Positions 58,159 to 64,000 of a DNA stretch of 64,000 nucleotides are shown piece by piece. Under the pieces are notes generated by a model, which saw only the letters and a program-made list of their open reading frames with translations, searched no databases and was not told the origin of the DNA. Position 1 is the first letter of the stretch; each line of letters opens with the position of its first letter. The translations under genes were made by a program, and so were the position numbers. The stretch is from Prochlorococcus marinus str. MIT 1013 (GTDB lineage: Bacteria; Cyanobacteriota; Cyanobacteriia; PCC-6307; Cyanobiaceae), in NCBI RefSeq assembly GCF_027359395.1, contig NZ_CP114778.1, positions 1,116,001 to 1,180,000 on the forward strand, in the 5' to 3' direction.

Positions 58159-58641
58159 ATGAATCAAGTTTTTGCTGGTAGTTTAGCTCTAATTATTGCA
58201 TTAATCCTTTGGAGTTCAAAAAAACAATCCAAGGCATCAGTTTTTTTCAAATATAAAAAGGATTCCTTATCGAAAGCTCAGGTAACATCATCCGAACTGA
58301 TAATCGATAAGAATTTACAAGATCAAAAATCAAATAAACTGAATAATAAAAAATCAAATCCTTTTTCACAGTCAACTTCACTTAATTCAATACAGACAAA
58401 AAAACAATTAACTAAATTAATCTCTAGCAACCCAAGTGATCGTCTATTAGCTATTCAAATTGCTAGTAAATGGGAGAACAAAAAAGCATTACCTTTTTTA
58501 AAAAGAGGATTGAAGGATTCTGACAGTAGAGTTGTTATTGCTTCTGCTGCTGCCATTGCAACTTATAAAGGGACAACTATTAATTTAAATAAAAAATCTC
58601 AAGCTTCTCGTCCTCCTCGAAATGTATCTCTAATGCGATAA
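58159..58641 (+). CDS. Membrane-anchored HEAT-like small protein
   Basis: 160 residues. One N-terminal membrane helix (VFAGSLALIIALILWSS), a Lys/Asn/Ser-rich linker, and two HEAT-like helical pairs at about 90-140 (SDRLLAIQIASKWENKKALP; SDSRVVIASAAAIATYKG). Role unknown; HEAT units usually bind other proteins. Its last 43 bp overlap the convergent glycosyltransferase gene. Confidence 0.7.
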   Translation: MNQVFAGSLALIIALILWSSKKQSKASVFFKYKKDSLSKAQVTSSELIIDKNLQDQKSNKLNNKKSNPFSQSTSLNSIQTKKQLTKLISSNPSDRLLAIQIASKWENKKALPFLKRGLKDSDSRVVIASAAAIATYKGTTINLNKKSQASRPPRNVSLMR

Positions 58642-59561
58642 ATTGGTCTATTTTGACTTTCATGATAAGTGCGGATTTGCAGCTCTCCAAGCAATCCAAA
58701 CCCAAAAAGTTGAACTCCAGTCACTGCAAGAAGTAAAGCAAAAATAAGTAAAGGTCTATTACCTATATCTTCGCCTAAAAGTTTTATGGTTAATAAGTAA
58801 AAGCTTGTTATGAAGCTCCCAATAATTGCAAGAATTCCACCAAAACCAAAAACATACATAGGTCTTGTTAAAAATCTATTCATAAACCAAACAGTCAACA
58901 AGTCCATCAAGACTCTAAATGTTCTATCTATTCCATACTTACTAGATCCAAATTGACGGGCCCTATGATTAACTTTAACTTCCGTAATTCTAGCTCCTTC
59001 AATATTTGCAAGAACAGGCAAAAATCTATGCAATTCACCATATAATCTCATATCTGTAAGCACTTCTTTCCTATAAGCCTTTAAAGAACATCCATAATCA
59101 TTAAGTCGAACACCAGTAACCTTCCCAATCAATCGGTTAGCAATTTTTGATGGAAGCTTTCTACTTATCGCAGCATCTTGCCTTCGATATCTCCATCCAC
59201 TCACGAGATCAAATCCATCCCTGATCTTATTAACTAATAAAGGAATATCTGCAGGATCATTTTGCAAATCACCATCAAGTGTGACAACTACCTCCCCAGA
59301 AGACATATCAAATCCTGCTGCCATAGCAGCCGTCTGTCCATAGTTTTTACGTAGAAGAACTCCAACTAATTCTGGTATATCAAAGCTTAGTTTTCTAATT
59401 ACCTCTGCGCTGTTATCTGATGACCCATCATTAACTAAAACTAATTCAAAAGTTTCCTCCATAGGCTGTAAAACTTCTAATAACTGATTCACCAAAAAAG
59501 GAAGACTTTCTTCTTCGTTATAGATAGGAACAACTATTGATAGGGCAACATTAGAATTCAT
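58599..59561 (-). CDS. Family 2 glycosyltransferase, dolichol-phosphate mannosyltransferase/GtrB-like
   Basis: 320 residues. SIVVPIYNEEESLP start, ND and DGDLQNDP (DXD-type) motifs, and two C-terminal membrane helices (FGGILAIIGSFITSFYLLT; ALLLAVTGVQLFGFGLLG). It should transfer a sugar to a polyprenyl-phosphate carrier. Starts directly after the NlpC/P60 stop (TGAATG) in one operon. Confidence 0.88.
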   Translation of the reverse strand: MNSNVALSIVVPIYNEEESLPFLVNQLLEVLQPMEETFELVLVNDGSSDNSAEVIRKLSFDIPELVGVLLRKNYGQTAAMAAGFDMSSGEVVVTLDGDLQNDPADIPLLVNKIRDGFDLVSGWRYRRQDAAISRKLPSKIANRLIGKVTGVRLNDYGCSLKAYRKEVLTDMRLYGELHRFLPVLANIEGARITEVKVNHRARQFGSSKYGIDRTFRVLMDLLTVWFMNRFLTRPMYVFGFGGILAIIGSFITSFYLLTIKLLGEDIGNRPLLIFALLLAVTGVQLFGFGLLGELQIRTYHESQNRPIYRIRDTFRGGREA

Positions 59562-60347
59562 TCAATACTCCTCGTAAGGGTCAATTAATCTTCTTGAGAG
59601 TTTTTCACTCTGATAACAAGAGATCACTCTTCCAGCAGATCTAAATTTAGATCTGTAAAAAGAAGCAATTTTTCCAGGGTTGGGTTGAAATAAACTATCA
59701 ATCTCTATCCCATTATGCCCATCAGTTACCCCAGAACTATGAATATAAAAACCATTCTCAATATGCAATCCAACGTGAGTACATTTTTCAGATGATCCAA
59801 AGAAAAGTAAATCACCAGGTATTAATTCTTCACCTAAAGCTTCAATATCAAATGCAATATTTTTGCAGAATTTTTCCTGCTGATAAGCATCTCTGGGTAT
59901 CCAAATGCCTGAACTTGCAAAAGCAGATTGAACCAAACCAGAGCAATCAAAATTTGGACCAATAGTTCCGCCCCACAAATATTGATTACTAATTTTTTTC
60001 GCAACCTTAGTCCAAGACAATATTTTAGGAATCCTAGAAATAATTTTCTCTACAGTAAAAAATTCGGGTTCCCATGATTCTATTTTTGAAGCTTGATGAA
60101 TTAATTCAGAAAATCTAAACCAACAAATATAGTCATCTTCCAAAAGACGTACTTTAACTCTATCGATAATTTTAGTATTTTTAAAATTAGATTTTGAACA
60201 GTCAATTAATTCAAACCTCCTACCAATACTTGCTTGTGTAACCAATTCTTCACTATTTTCACTTTTAAATCCATCAATATTTATTCGCAGTTTCCATAAA
60301 CTTCCCAAAACAAATGAAGCTTTAGTTAGCAAAACCTCTAAGGTCAT
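59562..60347 (-). CDS. NlpC/P60-family peptidoglycan hydrolase
   Basis: 261 residues from ATG 60347 (MTLEVLLTKASF); an earlier start at 60386 would overlap the divergent gene. N-terminal SH3-like part, then YLWGGTIGPNFDCSGLVQSAF (catalytic Cys), CTHVGLHIENGFYIHSSG (His) and a later Asn/His. It would cut peptide stems of peptidoglycan. Lies divergent from the beta-lactamase-like gene. Confidence 0.85.
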   Translation of the reverse strand: MTLEVLLTKASFVLGSLWKLRINIDGFKSENSEELVTQASIGRRFELIDCSKSNFKNTKIIDRVKVRLLEDDYICWFRFSELIHQASKIESWEPEFFTVEKIISRIPKILSWTKVAKKISNQYLWGGTIGPNFDCSGLVQSAFASSGIWIPRDAYQQEKFCKNIAFDIEALGEELIPGDLLFFGSSEKCTHVGLHIENGFYIHSSGVTDGHNGIEIDSLFQPNPGKIASFYRSKFRSAGRVISCYQSEKLSRRLIDPYEEY

Positions 60348-60368
60348 ATTGAATTCGTCTCGAGCGCT

Positions 60369-61262
60369 ATGGCGTTCTACCGACAAGACTCTGAGATGGC
60401 ATATTGCCTAAAAGGTCTCCTCGATAGATTTGAAAAAGAAGGTCGTCCAAACCTTCAAGAAAATATTGCAATAACTTGCATACGTTATGACAAGCAAAGT
60501 CCATCGACATCCAGTGGATATGGGACAGGGTGGAATTCAAACAGAAATTTTTATCCTGCAAGCATAGTAAAAATAGTTTATGCATTAGCGACTCAGGTAT
60601 GGCTAAAACAAGACTTAATTGTTGACTCAGAAGAACTTAGAAGAGCATTACATGAAATGATCGCAAACTCCAATAATGACGCTACAAGTTATATTTTAGA
60701 TCTTTTAACAGGTACTACAAGTGGTCCATCTCTTAATGAGTCAAACTATCAAGCATGGAAAATCCAAAGGCAATTAATTAACCACTGGCTAAATGATCTT
60801 AGGTGGCCTGAAATAAAAAATTGGAACTGCAGTCAAAAGACTTGGAATGAAGGACCTTTTGGAAGGGAAAAAGATTTTTATGGAAAAAAAAATGAGAATC
60901 GAAACAGTATGACAACCGATGGGAGTGCAAGAATCTTTGAATCATTAATGACACTTGAAATCCTCCCAAAAGTAGCAAGTGAGCATTTAATAAAAGTTTT
61001 TCAACGCTCACTCGATCCAGTTAGTCGCAAGCAAGATTTAGAGAATCAAGTAGATGGTTTTTTAGGCGCAGGACTTCCTTTGGGTTCTAAACTTTGGAGC
61101 AAAGCAGGTCTCATGAGTGAAGTTCGCCATGATGTCGCATGGTGGGAAGCGCCCAATCAGAATCCTATGCTTGCAGTCGTTTTTACAACTGGCAAAGAAT
61201 TAGTAAAAGATCAATTCTTACTTCCTGCGATTAGCAGTGAGTTAAACAAATTAGCTATTTAG
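60369..61262 (+). CDS. Beta-lactamase-like serine hydrolase
   Basis: 297 residues. SxxK motif in PASIVKIVYAL, an SDN-like site in NSNNDATSYILD and a KTG-like KAG in LWSKAGLMSEVRHDVAWW fit the class A beta-lactamase/PBP-like fold. There is no signal peptide, so a periplasmic role is uncertain. Neighbouring NlpC/P60 suggests peptidoglycan chemistry. In-frame ATG at 60396 is an alternative start. Confidence 0.8.
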   Translation: MAFYRQDSEMAYCLKGLLDRFEKEGRPNLQENIAITCIRYDKQSPSTSSGYGTGWNSNRNFYPASIVKIVYALATQVWLKQDLIVDSEELRRALHEMIANSNNDATSYILDLLTGTTSGPSLNESNYQAWKIQRQLINHWLNDLRWPEIKNWNCSQKTWNEGPFGREKDFYGKKNENRNSMTTDGSARIFESLMTLEILPKVASEHLIKVFQRSLDPVSRKQDLENQVDGFLGAGLPLGSKLWSKAGLMSEVRHDVAWWEAPNQNPMLAVVFTTGKELVKDQFLLPAISSELNKLAI

Positions 61263-61389
61263 CAATAAGTAAAATTCCAGCAAATAAAATAGATCCCAAA
61301 AGAAATCCAACAGCCAAAAGCACAGCTATTATTGGTGTATTTAAATAAACAGATATAGTTGCGAGTTGATTACCCTTTGCTTCAGACAC
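61255..61389 (-). CDS. Small single-helix membrane protein
   Basis: 44 residues from GTG 61389 (MSEAKGNQLATISVYLNTP then IIAVLLAVGFLLGSILFAGI). One membrane helix. It overlaps the convergent hydrolase by 8 bp. Family unknown. Confidence 0.5.
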   Translation of the reverse strand: MSEAKGNQLATISVYLNTPIIAVLLAVGFLLGSILFAGILLIAK

Positions 61390-61511
61390 CTTTAAAACTC
61401 ATAAAAACCACATTGATTAAAGCATCTAACTCTGCCAAAAAACAACAAAAGTTGAACTGATAAAACAATTTTTAAAAAACAAAGAATTTTTTTTGACATC
61501 CAAAAAATAAT

Positions 61512-62075
61512 TCAAATAAAATTTGATTTTGGTTTCTTATTTTGTAAAATTTTAATATCTTTATTACTTTCAATTTCTTTTATTGAAGTCTCTTGTTTAT
61601 ATATTTTTTTATTTATTATTTTATCATCCGCTTTTTTTAAATCATCATTTAATGATTTGATTTTATTTATTTTTTCTAAGTCTTTTGTCTCAACATTTTG
61701 ATCGATTTTGTAATTCGTTGAATCTATATCCTTTAATCTACTTTTATTTACAGCTATATTTTTTTCAACATTTACAATATCGTTAATTGCAGAATTATTA
61801 AATAAATTAAAATCAAATCTACCTTTTGCAAAAGATATAGAGGTAAATACAAGTATTGAACCTAGAATAATAATCAAAAATATATTCGATAATAAACTAT
61901 TTATTGGAGTCCAAAATAATGTGACTTTAGCATCTTCATTTTTTTGTTTAAATGTATCAGCAGAGGGACTTAAATCTAAAAATATATCTTGATTAATCCA
62001 ACCTTTATTAGCTTTCCTATAGGGAGACTCACTTTTAGTGAACTCAAAAACCTCCTGGATTCTTTCTTTAAGCAC
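61512..62075 (-). CDS. Membrane-anchored Lys/Asn-rich hypothetical protein
   Basis: 187 residues. One membrane helix at about 65-83 (LSNIFLIIILGSILVFTSI), then a charged Asn/Lys/Asp-rich, probably disordered or coiled C-terminal part (KSRLKDIDSTNYKIDQNVE...). N-terminus about 60 residues cytoplasmic. No family recognised. Confidence 0.55.
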   Translation of the reverse strand: MLKERIQEVFEFTKSESPYRKANKGWINQDIFLDLSPSADTFKQKNEDAKVTLFWTPINSLLSNIFLIIILGSILVFTSISFAKGRFDFNLFNNSAINDIVNVEKNIAVNKSRLKDIDSTNYKIDQNVETKDLEKINKIKSLNDDLKKADDKIINKKIYKQETSIKEIESNKDIKILQNKKPKSNFI

Positions 62076-62166
62076 AGCTTAGATTTATCTAAAACTACAA
62101 GAACGAAAACATAGCAGAAAGTCAGAATAAAAAAGTTGCTTTCTCATAGTTATTCGTGAAATTGAA

Positions 62167-63192
62167 TTACCCAGCAATAAATACCATCGCAGAAATAAGA
62201 ATAGCCGAAGCCAAAATCCCTATAGAAGCTATTGACACAATCTTTCCAGTGTTTAAGGAGACTGAAACCGATAACAATTCTGTTCTTGAGTCTCGTTTCT
62301 GTTGTGAATCAATTTGAGTTCGAGAATTAACAGTTTTGCTGGCTTGTGCTTTCTTGTCTGCTGCGGCTTTTTTATCTGCTGCAGCCTTCCTCTCCGCTTG
62401 AGCTTTCTTCTCTGCTAAGGCTTTTTTATCTGCTAAGGCTTTTTTATCTGCTAAGGCTTTCTTCTCTTCTGCAGCCTTCCTCTCCGCTTGAGCTTTCTTC
62501 TCTGCTAAGGCTTTTTTATCTGCTAAGGCTTTTTTATCTGCTAAGGCTTTCTTCTCTTCTGCAGCCTTCCTCTCCGCTTGAGCTTTCTTCTCTGCTAAGG
62601 CTTTTTTATCTGCTAAGGCTTTCTTCTCTTCTGCAGCCTTCCTCTCCGCTTGAGCTTTCTTCTCTGCTAAGGCTTTTTTATCTGCTAAGGCTTTCTTCTC
62701 TTCTGCAGCCTTCCTCTCCGCTTGAGCTTTCTTCTCTGCTAAGGCTTTTTTATCTGCTAAGGCTTTCTTCTCTGCTGCAGCCTTCCTCTCCGCTTGAGCT
62801 TTCTTCTCTGCTAAGGCTTTTTTATCTGCTAAGGCTTTCTTCTCTGCTGCAGCCTTCCTCTCCGCTTGAGCTTTCTTCTCTGCTAAGGCTTTTTTATCTG
62901 CTAAGGCTTTCTTCTCTGCTGCAGTCTTCCTCTCCGCTTGAGCTTTCTTCTCTGCTAAGGCTTTTTTATCTGCTAAGGCTTTCTTCTCTTCTGCAGCCTT
63001 CCTCTCCGCTTGAGCTTTCTTCTCTGCTAAGGCTTTTTTATCTGCTAAGGCTTTCTTCTCTGCTGCAGTCTTCCTCTCCGCTTGAGCTTTCTTCTCTGCT
63101 AAGGCTTTTTTATCTGCTAAGGCTTTCTTCTCTTCTGCAGCCTTCCTCTCCGCTTGAGCTTTCTTCTCTGCTTGAGCTGTTTTCGCTTGCAC
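62167..63192 (-). CDS. Tail-anchored Ala/Lys/Glu hexad-repeat protein
   Basis: 341 residues from GTG 63192. Most of the protein is tandem hexads (ALADKK, ALAEKK, AQAERK, AAEEKK) that usually combine into a 24-residue unit; eleven KAQAERK elements are seen. This should form a very long charged single helix or coiled coil, like TolA domain II. After a Ser/Gln linker the C-terminus is one membrane helix (IVSIASIGILASAILISAMV). Role unknown; a periplasm- or cytoplasm-spanning structural rod is one idea. Confidence 0.75.
   Translation of the reverse strand: MQAKTAQAEKKAQAERKAAEEKKALADKKALAEKKAQAERKTAAEKKALADKKALAEKKAQAERKAAEEKKALADKKALAEKKAQAERKTAAEKKALADKKALAEKKAQAERKAAAEKKALADKKALAEKKAQAERKAAAEKKALADKKALAEKKAQAERKAAEEKKALADKKALAEKKAQAERKAAEEKKALADKKALAEKKAQAERKAAEEKKALADKKALADKKALAEKKAQAERKAAEEKKALADKKALADKKALAEKKAQAERKAAADKKAAADKKAQASKTVNSRTQIDSQQKRDSRTELLSVSVSLNTGKIVSIASIGILASAILISAMVFIAG
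62357..63184. repeat. 18-bp/72-bp tandem repeat array
   Basis: 828 bp, exactly 46 units of 18 bp, most grouped four at a time into a 72-bp higher-order repeat. Near 62411-62530 extra ALADKK units show that single 18-bp units are gained or lost. Both strands are open because every unit is a multiple of three. Confidence 0.95.
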
Positions 63193-63542
63193 TTTAAATC
63201 CAAAAATTTGCCTTATTCAAGCATCCAGATCACAATGATTTAAAAAAAATAACTAGTTGCAACGAAGTAATGCAATAGAATTTATTTTCTTTTAACCCAT
63301 TTAGATCTTTTGCACTTAATTAAATAGGAGATGAACTTCATTAGTAGCGCCGTAAATAAACGGCATAGGAAGGAAATGAACTAAATCAACTAAAAAATGG
63401 GAATATTGCTACCAATTATTTAAATATTAATTAAGAGCAATAAATAATTAATCTAAATCTATTAATTATTTACACGTATTCTTCTAAAGAGTTTCAAGTA
63501 GTTAGTAGTAGAATTAATACCATCAGAAGTTCTCAAAAGATT
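63193..63542. other. Non-coding stretch before the TPR gene
   Basis: 350 AT-rich bp with no supported gene. One small hairpin GCCGT (63349-63353) with ACGGC (63360-63364) lies in the middle. Confidence 0.5.
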
Positions 63543-64000
63543 TTGGAATCTAGCGATAAAAATCAAGGGAGAAAAAGATTCACTGAAATCAAAACATTCC
63601 CCATTCCTTTTACTTTAGAAGAAGGTAAAGACCTTATTTCAATTTCTAATAATCAACCTAATAAAACTTCTAAAGAAACACTAATTAATCAAGCACTAAA
63701 ATTTCATCTGAAAGGTAATCTTTCAGAGGCAATAAGATATTATAAATACTGTATTAGTCATGGTTTTAATGATCACAAGATTTTTTCTAATTATGGAGGA
63801 ATTCTAAAAGATCTTGGTAAACTAAAAGAAGCAGAGCTATATACCCGCAAAGCAATTCAACTTAAACCTAACTATGCGATAGCATATTCTAATCTCGGAA
63901 TCATATTGGCAGATCTTTGTAAACTAAAAGAAGCAGAACTATATACCCGCAAAGCAATTCAACTTAAGCCTGACTTCGCAGAAGCGCATTCCAATCTGGG
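63543..64000 (+). CDS. TPR-repeat protein (3' end outside window)
   Basis: About 152 residues are visible from TTG 63543 (the frame is open further upstream without a better start). TPR units from about residue 47: LKFHLKGNLSEAIRYYKYCI, then two almost identical repeats containing GKLKEAELYTRKAIQLKP and CKLKEAELYTRKAIQLKP. In Prochlorococcus such proteins often continue into a glycosyltransferase or sulfotransferase domain, which cannot be checked here. Confidence 0.75.
   Translation, partial: MESSDKNQGRKRFTEIKTFPIPFTLEEGKDLISISNNQPNKTSKETLINQALKFHLKGNLSEAIRYYKYCISHGFNDHKIFSNYGGILKDLGKLKEAELYTRKAIQLKPNYAIAYSNLGIILADLCKLKEAELYTRKAIQLKPDFAEAHSNL

Noticed and set aside
62346-63197. Long plus-strand open frame of Leu/Ser/Arg repeats opposite the hexad-repeat gene
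   Set aside because: It is open only because the 18-bp unit keeps all frames free of stops. The minus-strand reading gives a sensible charged helix with a membrane tail.
63332-63385. 17-codon ORF after AGGAG near 63330
   Set aside because: Too short, and the AGGAG touches the ATG without proper spacing.

Overview
The window is cyanobacterial chromosome, most likely Prochlorococcus. It is AT-rich and densely packed, and carries photosystem I genes (psaA, psaB, psaL, psaI), a tiny Hli-type protein, ferredoxin-dependent glutamate synthase, cyanobacterial non-SLH porins, small DUF4278, DUF1830 and DUF3721 proteins, and the picocyanobacterial urea block (urtABCDE, ureEFG, ureDABC). I cannot fix the ecotype from this sequence alone. 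A low-light-I (NATL-like) strain is my guess from general similarity. No rRNA, tRNA, insertion sequence, prophage or CRISPR array was seen.

Layout. 1-10.1 kb: the end of folE, then a zinc-homeostasis island. It holds a His-rich porin, two DUF3721 proteins, a ribbon-helix-helix/Cys-rich protein, znuB, zur, znuC, a Zur-like box, znuA, an orphan small protein, a COG0523 (CobW-type) GTPase and a WD40 protein. 10.1-14 kb: mostly small proteins (a 2OG-Fe(II) oxygenase, DUF4278, a cupin, an Hli-like peptide, a zinc ribbon) and a strong hairpin. 14-24.4 kb: urea uptake and urease with an NtcA-type promoter. 24.4-33.2 kb: small proteins, a second porin, an RRM protein, rpsU, an AbrB-like membrane protein, a radical SAM protein, a CPBP protease, clpS and dapL. 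33.5-44 kb: rne, rnhB, a DUF1997 protein, pheA, an MPBQ-type methyltransferase, a LON-domain protein, and the str operon (rpsL-rpsG-fusA-tuf) with rpsJ. 44-52 kb: Fd-GOGAT, a YciI-like protein, lipA and a fused CbiG/CobJ corrin enzyme. 52-58 kb: psaAB and psaI-psaL. 58-64 kb: envelope functions (glycosyltransferase, NlpC/P60, beta-lactamase-like protein), a membrane-tailed protein built from 18-bp/6-residue repeats, and the start of a TPR protein.

How it works together. The porin, ZnuABC, Zur and the COG0523 GTPase make a plausible zinc route from the outer membrane to the cytoplasm. The most interesting observation is that the periplasmic ZnuA and the cytoplasmic GTPase each carry an inserted segment with matching sequence (FEW-GVF...DP-M at its start, LFT-H/FFTEH near its end). 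It looks like one mobile domain shared by two compartments of the same zinc pathway. The urea block feeds ammonium toward assimilation, for which the Fd-GOGAT gene lies elsewhere in the window.
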